NCBI GenBank assembly: GCA_016719945.1
Contig: JADJYE010000013.1
Span: 48,130 to 112,129, forward strand
DNA: 64,000 bases
Source: Polyangiaceae bacterium
GTDB lineage: Bacteria > Myxococcota_A > Polyangia > Polyangiales > Polyangiaceae
Direction of reading: 5' to 3'
How positions within the stretch are numbered: position 1 is the stretch's first letter; each line of letters opens with the position of its first letter. The notes below the pieces were generated by a model. The model had not been told where the DNA came from, did not search any database, and worked only from the letters and a program-made list of their open reading frames with translations. The position numbers and the translations under genes are program-made. Below, piece after piece: positions 24,977 to 32,233 of the stretch.

Positions 24977-25762
24977 ATGGCGAAGCAGCCCGCCCTCATC
25001 GACCCCGAGCTCGGCCCGCTCACCGACGACCTGCTCACGCCCGAGGTGCGCGTCTGGCAGCGGGCCGCGGGGCACCGCTTCTCGTCGGACGACGTCGCCA
25101 CGGCGTTTTGCGCCTTCCGCGCGCGACCGGACGCGCGTCGCGTCCTCGACCTCGGCACCGGGCTCGGCTCGGTGTTGCTGCTGCTGGCGTGGAAGCTGCC
25201 CGACGCGCACCTCGTCGGCGTCGAGGCGCAGGCGGCGAGCTTCGAGCTGCTCCGCCGCAACGTCGCGCGCAATGGGCTCGAGGGCCGCGTCGCGGCTCGC
25301 CACGGGGATCTGCGCGAGCCGAGCTCGCTCAGAGGGGTAGGGCGGTTCGAGCTCGTGACCGGCACGCCGCCCTACTTCCCGCCGGGCGCCGCGCTCGACG
25401 CGCTCGATGCGCAGCGCACGTTCGCGCGCGTCGAGCGTCGAGGTGGCGTCGAGGCGTACATCGACGCGGCCGTGCCCTGCCTCGCGCCCGACGGGCGGCT
25501 GGTGCTGTGCGGCGACGCGCGAGCCGACGCTCGCGTCCTCGCGACCACGCGCGAGCTCGCGCTCACGGTCCTCGCTCGCTGTGACGTCGTGCCCCGCGCG
25601 GGCAAGGCCGCGCTGTTCTCGATCTGGGAGATTTGCCACGGCGGGGCACCTCGGGCGCCCGAGATCTCGACGCTCACGCTCCGCGACGCGCTCGGGCGCC
25701 AGACCGCGGACGCGAGCGCGCTCCGCGAGTTCTCCGGCTTCGCGCCGCTGGCGGTCGCATGA
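24977..25762 (+). CDS. Class I SAM-dependent methyltransferase, TrmN6/TrmB-like
   Basis: 261 residues. The SAM site is RRVLDLGTGLGSVLLLLAW with acidic motif II (LVGVEAQ) and a catalytic-loop TPPYF in place of the NPPY of N6-adenine methyltransferases. The overall pattern (HRFSSDDVATAF at the N-terminus) matches tRNA1(Val) A37 N6-methyltransferase-like enzymes. The N of NPPY is changed to T (GTPPYF), so the substrate may differ. The stop overlaps the start of the next gene by 4 nt. Confidence 0.75.
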   Translation: MAKQPALIDPELGPLTDDLLTPEVRVWQRAAGHRFSSDDVATAFCAFRARPDARRVLDLGTGLGSVLLLLAWKLPDAHLVGVEAQAASFELLRRNVARNGLEGRVAARHGDLREPSSLRGVGRFELVTGTPPYFPPGAALDALDAQRTFARVERRGGVEAYIDAAVPCLAPDGRLVLCGDARADARVLATTRELALTVLARCDVVPRAGKAALFSIWEICHGGAPRAPEISTLTLRDALGRQTADASALREFSGFAPLAVA

Positions 25763-26808
25763 GGACGGCCGCCGTGTTCGCCCTGGCCGTCGCTTGCGCG
25801 CCCGCCGCGCCTGCGCCGCCGCCCGCCGAGCTGGTCATCGAGGTCCCGCCGGCGCCCTCCGTGTCCGCGACCGCGCTCGCCGCCCCCGCGAAGGGCGCGT
25901 GTCGCTTCACGGTGACCGCGATCGACGAGCGGCTCCCCGTCCTCGCTGCGAAGGGGCGGGCCCCGTTCGCGGTCTTCGAGGCGGTCGACAAGGTCCAGGT
26001 CGAGCTCACGTCGCCCCAGGCTGCCTTCGGCGTCGAGGTCTCGTCGGGGGGCCTCACGGTCAAAGGCTCCCTACCCAAGGAGCGCTCCACGCTGTTCTTG
26101 TCGGGCGACCACGTGCTGTCGGCCGTGATCCGGCCCCACCCGACGCTGCAGGTCGAGCTGGTCGAGGTCCTGAAGGATGCGGCTCGGGTTCGGCTCCCGC
26201 AGGGCAGCCTCCCTGACTGGATCCAGTTCCCCCACGCGATCGACGAGGACGAGGTGCCCTGCAAGGGGATGGCGATCGAGCCCTCGCGGGACTGGCCCCC
26301 GCTCGATGCGGGCGAGCGCAAGATCCTCTTCGGCAAGGCCATCCCGCTGCGCCCGTCGCTGAACGCCGAGCCGGCGGCGATGCTGGCGCCGCAGCTCGCC
26401 GCCACGCGCCACGGGACCGTCGAGGTCCGAGTCCTCGATCGCAGCGCTCATCAAGTGAAGGTCGACTTCGACGTCGGCGAGGTCCGCATCACGGGCTGGG
26501 TGCCCGAGGAGAACGTCGGCGGGCGCGCCGCTCCGCGCGGAAGGATCGGCCTCGGGCGCGCGAGCCGTGCGCCGCTGATCGACTCGACCTGGACGCAGCT
26601 GATGTGCAAGGTCGCTGTCGACGTCGTGCCCGAGGGCGAGGCTCGCTCCGACGTCGTGGGGCACCTCCACGAGAACACCGTCTTCTTCGCCGCGCCCCAC
26701 GACGACGCCCACCTCGCGCTCAAGGCGGTCGCGAGGTCGGGCTATCGCCCTGGCGAGCTCGCGCTGCTCGTCACTCGCGCCGCCGTCGAGGGCTGCAAGT
26801 TTCCTTGA
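25759..26808 (+). CDS. Predicted lipoprotein of unknown function
   Basis: 349 residues from ATG 25759, overlapping the methyltransferase stop (ATGA). A short signal ends in ALAVAC, a lipobox-like site, then a Pro-rich linker. The mature protein is beta-rich with a late SH3-like pattern (VKVDFDVGEVRITGWVPEENV) often seen in myxobacterial periplasmic proteins, and four Cys. No family recognised. Confidence 0.65.
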   Translation: MRTAAVFALAVACAPAAPAPPPAELVIEVPPAPSVSATALAAPAKGACRFTVTAIDERLPVLAAKGRAPFAVFEAVDKVQVELTSPQAAFGVEVSSGGLTVKGSLPKERSTLFLSGDHVLSAVIRPHPTLQVELVEVLKDAARVRLPQGSLPDWIQFPHAIDEDEVPCKGMAIEPSRDWPPLDAGERKILFGKAIPLRPSLNAEPAAMLAPQLAATRHGTVEVRVLDRSAHQVKVDFDVGEVRITGWVPEENVGGRAAPRGRIGLGRASRAPLIDSTWTQLMCKVAVDVVPEGEARSDVVGHLHENTVFFAAPHDDAHLALKAVARSGYRPGELALLVTRAAVEGCKFP

Positions 26809-26815
26809 GCGCTCA
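26806..26815. terminator. Palindrome spanning two convergent stop codons
   Basis: TGAGCGCTCA is a perfect palindrome made of the stop codon of the lipoprotein gene, four bases and the complement of the stop codon of the membrane protein gene. It is the whole spacer between the convergent genes. A terminator role is only suggested. Confidence 0.3.
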
Positions 26816-27169
26816 CGGCCAGCCGAGCAGGGCCCGGCTGACGAGGCCCACGCCGAAGCTCGCCGCGTTGGCGATCAGCGACGTCTCCAGCGCGCGCGGG
26901 AGCTTGAAGCCGCGCAGGTAGAGCGCCTCCGCGCCGACCGCGAAGACCTCGGCCGCCGCGAGCATCGCCCAGTAGGGCTCGGGTACGAGCCGCGGGAAGG
27001 CGAACCACACGACGGGGTGCGTGAGGGCGCTCGCGCCCAGCGCGATGGCGAGCGCCCGGCCCCAGCCGCGCGGCTCGGCGGCGGAGCGCAAGGCCGCGAC
27101 ATAGATCGGCGCCTCGATCACCTCGGTCAACGCGAATGCGTCGATCCAGCCACGCAGCTCGGGGTCCAT
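26813..27169 (-). CDS. Small integral membrane protein
   Basis: 118 residues with three to four hydrophobic helices (IEAPIYVAALRSA, LAIALGASALTHPVVWFAF, AMLAAAEVFAVGAEALYL, LIANAASFGVGLVSRALL). No family named. It starts 3 nt after the Hsp70-like gene stop and is probably co-transcribed with it. Confidence 0.65.
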   Translation of the reverse strand: MDPELRGWIDAFALTEVIEAPIYVAALRSAAEPRGWGRALAIALGASALTHPVVWFAFPRLVPEPYWAMLAAAEVFAVGAEALYLRGFKLPRALETSLIANAASFGVGLVSRALLGWP

Positions 27170-27172
27170 CGG

Positions 27173-28453
27173 CTAGGCCGCGGCGAGCTCGCGCGCGCGC
27201 CTCGCCAGCCCGACCGCCACCGAGTGGAAGCTCCGCATCCGCCGCACCTCGGCGCGCGGCAGCCGCTCCGAGATCGCGCGGGCCACGGCGGGCACCCGCG
27301 AGGTGCCGCCGGTGAAGCACACGATGTCGACCTCGTCGGCCGGCACGGTCGCCGTCTCGAGCGTCTTGTCGAGCGAGCGCACGATGGCGTCGATCTGCTT
27401 GGCCGAGCAGGCCTCGAGCTCGGCGCGGGTCGCGGGCGCGCGCACGTCGAGGCTCGGCTCGGGCACCGTGATCACGGTCGAGTCCTCCTCGGAGAGGCGC
27501 ACCTTCGCCGCCTCCACGCCCTCGTACAGCGTGAAGCCGAGGCCGTCCTCCACGAGCGCCACGAACCGCTCCACCTTGTCCCGGTCGCTCGCGTCGACGA
27601 GCCCCAGGCGGATGTTGTCGAGCAGCCGCAGCACCTTGTCGCGATCGACGACCGTGAGGTCGGCGGGCGAGGCGAGCAGCTCGATCAGCGCCTTCGGCAT
27701 GTCGAGCTCGTTCGCGCCGAAGGGCGCTTTGTAGCGAGCCCTGCCCCCGAAATGAGGGGCCACGAGCGCGCGCACGAGGGAGCCGTCGAGCGCGTCGCCG
27801 GCGACCGCCACCCCGCCGACCGCCCGCACGTCGTCGCGGGTGAACCCGCCCTGACCCGCGCGCGCGACAGTGAAATCGCTCGTCCCGCCGCCCAGGTCGG
27901 CGACGACGATCGTGCGGGGGTCGGTGAGGCCCTCGGCGAAGTCGTACGCGGCGGCGACGGGCTCCGGGCAGAAGGTGATCTCCTCGAAGCCGGCGCAGAC
28001 CGCGGCGGCGCGCAGCCGGTCCTCGGCGAGCTGATCGTCGGCCGGCTCGTTCGAGAAGCGCGCGGGGCGGCCGAGCACGACGCGCCGCACGTCGACGTCG
28101 AAGTGCTGGTTCGCGCGCTCGCGCATCGCGCGCAGGAACGCTCCGATCAGATCCTCGAGCGTGGCCTTGCGCGACCCGATCTGCGTCGCCGTGAACGTGC
28201 GCGAGGGGAGGTGGCGCTTGATCGAGCGGATGAGGCGCCCGCGGAAGCCGTTGTCGACGAGCGCGGTGATGGCGCGCACGCCGAACTCTGCGCGGGAGCC
28301 CGGGGCGAAGTAGAGCGCGGTGCGCAGCAGGGTGGGGTCCTTGGCGGCGTCGTCGAGCGCGATGGGCTCGAACACCCGATCCCGCGACGCCGCGGCGAGC
28401 AGCGAGTTGGACGTCCCGAAGTCGATGGCGAAGATCGTCGGCTTGTCGGTCAT
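27173..28453 (-). CDS. Hsp70-family ATPase of the YegD type
   Basis: 426 residues, matching the actin-like nucleotide-binding half of Hsp70 only: phosphate loop 1 FAIDFGTSNSLLA, phosphate loop 2 VVADLGGGTSDF, and the adenosine motif CFTGGTSRVPAVARAI. The substrate-binding domain of DnaK is absent, as in E. coli YegD. Members are poorly characterised. ATG 28453 is preceded by GGGAGGTG 4 nt away; that ribosome site sits inside a small hairpin (28456-28471). Confidence 0.85.
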   Translation of the reverse strand: MTDKPTIFAIDFGTSNSLLAAASRDRVFEPIALDDAAKDPTLLRTALYFAPGSRAEFGVRAITALVDNGFRGRLIRSIKRHLPSRTFTATQIGSRKATLEDLIGAFLRAMRERANQHFDVDVRRVVLGRPARFSNEPADDQLAEDRLRAAAVCAGFEEITFCPEPVAAAYDFAEGLTDPRTIVVADLGGGTSDFTVARAGQGGFTRDDVRAVGGVAVAGDALDGSLVRALVAPHFGGRARYKAPFGANELDMPKALIELLASPADLTVVDRDKVLRLLDNIRLGLVDASDRDKVERFVALVEDGLGFTLYEGVEAAKVRLSEEDSTVITVPEPSLDVRAPATRAELEACSAKQIDAIVRSLDKTLETATVPADEVDIVCFTGGTSRVPAVARAISERLPRAEVRRMRSFHSVAVGLARRARELAAA

Positions 28454-28455
28454 GA

Positions 28456-28471
28456 TCACCTCCCGAGGTGA
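28456..28471 (-). promoter_or_regulatory. Hairpin covering the ribosome-binding site of the Hsp70-like gene
   Basis: In the leftward transcript TCACCT pairs with AGGTGA across a CGGG loop, hiding the GGAGG ribosome site 2 nt before the ATG. This could make translation conditional, but the stem is short. Confidence 0.4.
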
Positions 28472-28500
28472 CGGGCGATCTTGGTCATTTCGGACGCGAT

Positions 28501-28575
28501 CTTTTTCTCGCGCGCCCGCTAGCGCGGGTCCCTACGGTTTCGCGGGTCCCGAGCGTCCCACGAAACCGGCGCGAG
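28501..28575. repeat. Palindromic intergenic repeat, copy A
   Basis: One copy of a dispersed family. Outer arms CTCGCGC and GCGCGAG flank inner arms CGGTTTCG and CGAAACCG, with a further CCCGC/GCGGG hairpin at the left end. It lies in the 130-bp gap between the Hsp70-like and beta-lactamase-fold genes. The family shares the left-end core CTCGCGCGCCCGCTAGCGCG with copies near 49.4, 57.5 and 62.0 kb. Confidence 0.75.
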
Positions 28576-28587
28576 TATGTTCACTGG

Positions 28588-29892
28588 CTAGCGATCGCCC
28601 AGCAGGCTCTTGGCGAGCGCCGCCCCGAGCGCCCCGAGCAGCGGCTTCGACAGCTCGTCGTAGTCGTAGTCGTCGTCGTTCAAGACGCCGTCCTCGTTGG
28701 CGTAGACCACGGCCGTCACGAAGAACGCGCGCTTCGATGGCAGGTGCTCGACGTACGCGTTGTCGAGGTGGAAGCCGTACGCTCGGCCCGACTTCGCCAC
28801 GTAGCGCAGCTCCTTGGCCGGCAAGACCTCGACCAGGCCGAGCGACAGCGGCGCGTGCTCGCCCGCGCGCTTCTTCGCCGAGAGGTCGACGGTCATCGCG
28901 CGGATCAGGTGCTCGCGCTGCGCCCCGCTCAGCCCGAGCGCGAGCGCGTCGGGGTGGCCAGGCAGCAGCAGCGACACGTTCACGCGCTGAAGGTCTTTCA
29001 GGCTGATGAAGTTCTTCTCGGCGAAGCTCATCGGCGACGCGAAGACGCCCTTGCCGTCGCGGTACGCGCTGCCCACCTCGAGCTTCGGGGCGGGCGTCGG
29101 CGCGAGCGTGTGGTCGGAGAGCCTCTTCTTCGCCGTGAGCGGCTTCTTGCCGGGCGGTAGCAGCACCACCCTGGGCGTCCCCCGGGATTTGTCGGCCGGG
29201 GCGCTCATGCGGTGGTGGAAGCGCACCTGGGGCAGCCCGAGCTCGACCATCTGTTCGTTGAGCTCGCGGTGGCCGACGATATCCCACAGGCGGTTGTACG
29301 AGTCGTTGTCGGAGTACGACAAAAGCTTGTGGATCTCCGCGCCGACGCGCAGCTTGTCGTGCTTCGGCTTGCCGTCCGCGGCGTACTTCTTCTTGTCGAT
29401 GTCCTCCTCGGGCGGCTCGCAGCCGGGGCGGTCCTCGCGGCAGCGCTCGATCTTCGTGGACAGGTCGATGTCGCCGCCCGCCTGCTTGGAGAGCACCCGC
29501 AAGGCCGAGATGGCGAGCAGCGTCTTGATCGCGCTCGCGGGGTAGAAGTACTCGGCGTCCGCGCGCAGCGGGTGGCTCGTCAGCGCGCCGTCGGGTCCCA
29601 CCTCGGTCACCAAGATCTGCAGGCGCAGCGCCTCGGCCTGGGCGAGCCAGGTCGTCCAGCGGGGGTCGGCCGCGCGGAGCGTCTTTTCGAGCCACGGTTC
29701 GGCGGCGGGGGTCGTGGTCGGGCTCGCGCTCGCGCCCGCGGGCGCCGCCGCGGCCGCGTCGATCGGGGTCGCGGCGGAGCCTGCAGCGCTCGGGCTCGGC
29801 GGCGGCGGCTCGGTGCTCGAGGCGGCCCGCGAGTCGCCCGCCCCACACCCGGCCAACAGCGCGAGCAGCGCCGCCGAGAGCGCAGCTCTCAT
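28588..29892 (-). CDS. Class A beta-lactamase-fold serine hydrolase lipoprotein
   Basis: 434 residues from ATG 29892, overlapping the upstream stop (ATGA). The signal ends in LLAGC, followed by a Ser/Ala/Pro linker. The catalytic core shows SxxK (YPASAIKTL), SDN (SYSDNDSYN) and KSG (VAKSGRAYG), the three active-site elements of class A beta-lactamase-type enzymes, spread over about 300 residues with an insertion. Members include beta-lactamases, but also DD-peptidase-like and esterase-like proteins; the large insertion and absence of an obvious omega-loop ExxLN argue against a standard beta-lactamase. Confidence 0.8.
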   Translation of the reverse strand: MRAALSAALLALLAGCGAGDSRAASSTEPPPPSPSAAGSAATPIDAAAAAPAGASASPTTTPAAEPWLEKTLRAADPRWTTWLAQAEALRLQILVTEVGPDGALTSHPLRADAEYFYPASAIKTLLAISALRVLSKQAGGDIDLSTKIERCREDRPGCEPPEEDIDKKKYAADGKPKHDKLRVGAEIHKLLSYSDNDSYNRLWDIVGHRELNEQMVELGLPQVRFHHRMSAPADKSRGTPRVVLLPPGKKPLTAKKRLSDHTLAPTPAPKLEVGSAYRDGKGVFASPMSFAEKNFISLKDLQRVNVSLLLPGHPDALALGLSGAQREHLIRAMTVDLSAKKRAGEHAPLSLGLVEVLPAKELRYVAKSGRAYGFHLDNAYVEHLPSKRAFFVTAVVYANEDGVLNDDDYDYDELSKPLLGALGAALAKSLLGDR

Positions 29893-30464
29893 GCCTTGCC
29901 CTTCTTGCGCGAGACGCGCGCCTTCAGCGCGGCGTAGCGCGCCTCGTCGATCGCCTTGCCGCGCGCCCACTTCTTCAGCTCGGGCACGACGACCCCCTCC
30001 CACGCGTCGTCGAGCCTCAGCGCGATGAAGTCGCGGAACAGGGCCTCGAGCTGGGCTTCGAACGTCTCGGTGAGCCGCATGCGCTCGTACAGCGCCTCGT
30101 ATTTGTCCGTGTCGGCCTTGAGCTGCGCGGGGATCTTCAGCGACGCGACCGACAGCTCGTCGGCCTTCATCCGCCAGGAGAGCTCCAGCTCGCCGAGCAC
30201 CATCCTCAGGCGGGTGTCGGTCGGCAGCTTGCCCTGCCTGAGGGCCTGCTTGGCCTCTGGCGCGAGGCCCGGCGTCGACCCTTTGACGCGGGTCTCCTCG
30301 CCCTCGCTCGCAAGCGTCAGCTGCCCCTCGAGCCACAACGCGCACGGCTCTCCGCTCGACGGGCGCAGGTTCGTTTCGAACACCTCGCTCTCGAACCAGA
30401 GCCACAGCAGCAGCTCGCGACCGACGAAGCGGTTCAGCTCGACCAGCTCGGCGAGGTCCCTCAC
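29889..30464 (-). CDS. Protein coupled to the RdgC-like gene
   Basis: 191 residues from GTG 30464, overlapping the RdgC-like stop (GTGA). It opens with FVGRELLLWLWFESE, a motif seen in the C-terminal part of RdgC-like proteins, followed by beta strands and a helical C-terminus rich in Lys. With the preceding gene it may form one functional unit corresponding to a longer RdgC-like protein. Its stop overlaps the hydrolase start by 4 nt. Confidence 0.65.
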   Translation of the reverse strand: MRDLAELVELNRFVGRELLLWLWFESEVFETNLRPSSGEPCALWLEGQLTLASEGEETRVKGSTPGLAPEAKQALRQGKLPTDTRLRMVLGELELSWRMKADELSVASLKIPAQLKADTDKYEALYERMRLTETFEAQLEALFRDFIALRLDDAWEGVVVPELKKWARGKAIDEARYAALKARVSRKKGKA

Positions 30465-31117
30465 GACGCCACCTCCTGCGCGGCGGCGGCGCGGGCCTCG
30501 GACGCGGAGGCGAGCGAGGTCGGCTCGAGGCTGGCGAAGACGCGCTCCTCGCTCGGGGTGAGCCCGCGCCGGTCGGCCATGGTGCCCGGGCTCTCGACCA
30601 GCAGCCGCAGCTTGAAGGTCTTCTCGAACAGCTCCATCACGAGCTCGTGGACCTTCTTCGAGTGCGTGAAGAAGAGCGCGACGTGGGTCTGCAGGTTCCA
30701 CACCAGATCGTAGGTCTTGGTCACGGGGACGAGCTGGCGCCTGAGCTTCTTGATCACGGCGAGCTTCAGATCGGCCTTCGCCTTGCGACCGAGCTTCTCG
30801 AGGCTCTTCTTCTCGAGCAGCTTCTCCTCGGCCTCGCGCAAGTGCGCCTTGAGCAAGGGGCCGGGCACGACCCAGCGATCGACGCGCAGCGCCAGCGTGA
30901 CGTATTCGTTGAAGAAGACCTTCTCGTGGTCGAGCTCGAGATCGAACGGGTCGTCGATCGCGGCCCAGCCGTGGCGCTCGTTCACGTCCTCATCGGGCGA
31001 CATGGGCTCGAGCAGGTTGGCTTTGATCTTCTTCATCGCCGAAGCGGCGAGGTCGTCTGGCACGTCGCCGAGGACGAAGAAGCGGCTGAAGGTGAGGCTT
31101 CCGCGGAGGGCTCCCAA
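30461..31117 (-). CDS. RdgC-like protein
   Basis: 218 residues. TTG 31117 is used because CGGGAG precedes it at a suitable distance and no ATG occurs before the conserved block. The sequence shows the RdgC pattern: LTFSRFFVLGDVPDD, VTLALRVDRWVVPGPLL, KSLEKLGRKAKADLK and VIKKLRRQLVPVTKTYDLVW. RdgC binds double-stranded DNA as a ring and restrains RecA. The similarity is by pattern only, and the C-terminal portion expected in proteobacterial RdgC may be supplied by the overlapping next gene. Confidence 0.6.
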   Translation of the reverse strand: MGALRGSLTFSRFFVLGDVPDDLAASAMKKIKANLLEPMSPDEDVNERHGWAAIDDPFDLELDHEKVFFNEYVTLALRVDRWVVPGPLLKAHLREAEEKLLEKKSLEKLGRKAKADLKLAVIKKLRRQLVPVTKTYDLVWNLQTHVALFFTHSKKVHELVMELFEKTFKLRLLVESPGTMADRRGLTPSEERVFASLEPTSLASASEARAAAAQEVAS

Positions 31118-31161
31118 GGTGGCTCCCGCGTACGAGGGACGGGCTTCGGAGGCAAGTTACG

Positions 31162-31827
31162 TTGACCGATGGCCTCGAGCGACACAGGTTGTGGGACGTG
31201 AACAGGTGGTGGTCCATCGGCCGGTTCGGCGGCGTCCCCGTGCGGCTCCATGGGTCGGCCGCGCTCGGCGCCCTGTTCTTCAGCGGGTTTCGCTTCGCGC
31301 CCGGTGCTTGGCTCGGCTTCGTGCTGGTCATCTTGGCCCACGAGCTCGGCCACGCGTTCGTCGTCCGTCGCACGCGGCAGGTCCTCTTGGGCGTCGATGT
31401 GCACGGGCTCGGCGGCGAGTGCCGGTGGTCCGGCTACGCGTCCCCGATGCAGCGTGCCCTCATCGCCTGGGGCGGCGTCTGGGCTCAGCTCGCGCTCGCG
31501 GCGATCGTCCTGCCGCTGTCCTGGCTGGTCGGCTCGTCGCTCGGCAGCTTCGGCCTCGACCTGTTCCACGCCCTCACCTGGTCGAGCCTGCTGCTCGCCG
31601 CGATCAACCTGGTGCCCGTTCGCCCGCTCGACGGCGCCGAGGCCTGGAAGCTCCCCGGCCTGGTGGCTGAGCGCTGGCGCAGTCGCCGCGCCGCGGGCCC
31701 CCGCGTCAGCTCGCCGCGCCCGAACGCCGCGCGGTCGAAGTCCGAAGGCGACGAGCTGCCCGACGATCTGAAGCGCCTGTTCGCGAAGGTCGCGACCGAC
31801 GCGCGAGACGCGCGCCGCGGTCGCTGA
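31162..31827 (+). CDS. M50-family (site-2 protease-like) membrane metalloprotease
   Basis: 221 residues. The zinc motif HELGH (AHELGHAFVVRR) lies in the second helix, and the third metal ligand is likely the Asp of NLVPVRPLDGAEAW, the family's NPxPxxPLDG motif. About four helices are visible; the C-terminal tail is charged and cytoplasmic. Such proteases cut substrates within membranes in regulated proteolysis; no anti-sigma partner is adjacent. The start is uncertain between TTG 31162 and GTG 31198. Divergent from the RdgC-like gene. Confidence 0.8.
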   Translation: MTDGLERHRLWDVNRWWSIGRFGGVPVRLHGSAALGALFFSGFRFAPGAWLGFVLVILAHELGHAFVVRRTRQVLLGVDVHGLGGECRWSGYASPMQRALIAWGGVWAQLALAAIVLPLSWLVGSSLGSFGLDLFHALTWSSLLLAAINLVPVRPLDGAEAWKLPGLVAERWRSRRAAGPRVSSPRPNAARSKSEGDELPDDLKRLFAKVATDARDARRGR

Positions 31828-31837
31828 GCCGAGCGAG

Positions 31838-32206
31838 CTACCCGCAGTCGAGCGTGAGGTTCGCGCCAGGCTCGGCCACGTCGCAGGACAAGATGGCGTA
31901 CGTGCCGGGGACGAGGCGCAGGGCGGCGTCGCCCCTCACGGAGGCCTTCGCCTTGTTCGGACCGTCCTCCAGCTGCACGGTCGCGCCCTCGACGGACACG
32001 ACCTTGGCGAGCAGGCGGACCTTCTCGCCCTTGGGCGCGGCCGCGACGACGTGCAGTCCCGGCGCGAGCGGGATCTGGGTGGTCGGCTCGTTGAGCCCCC
32101 GCATCAGGCCCATCCCGAGGAACACGACCGCGCCGAGGCCATAGCCGAGGTAGTCGGTCCACGTGCCGACGGCGGCAGCGAGCTTGGGGGGCGGGGGGGC
32201 AGCCAT
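31838..32206 (-). CDS. Small membrane-anchored protein of unknown function
   Basis: 122 residues: one hydrophobic helix (YLGYGLGAVVFLGMGL), then a beta-rich domain (VRLLAKVVSVEGATVQLED) with two Cys near the C-terminus (SCDVAEPGANLTLDCG). No family recognised. It lies downstream of the 11-haem cytochrome gene in the same direction, 27 bp away, and may belong to that operon. Confidence 0.65.
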   Translation of the reverse strand: MAAPPPPKLAAAVGTWTDYLGYGLGAVVFLGMGLMRGLNEPTTQIPLAPGLHVVAAAPKGEKVRLLAKVVSVEGATVQLEDGPNKAKASVRGDAALRLVPGTYAILSCDVAEPGANLTLDCG

Positions 32207-32233
32207 CTCGCTCGCTTACCACGGCGCGTCAGC

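Noticed and set aside
28588..29892. Antibiotic-resistance beta-lactamase
   Set aside because: SxxK, SDN and KSG are present, but the large insertion, lipoprotein signal and lack of an ExxLN loop do not support a resistance call.
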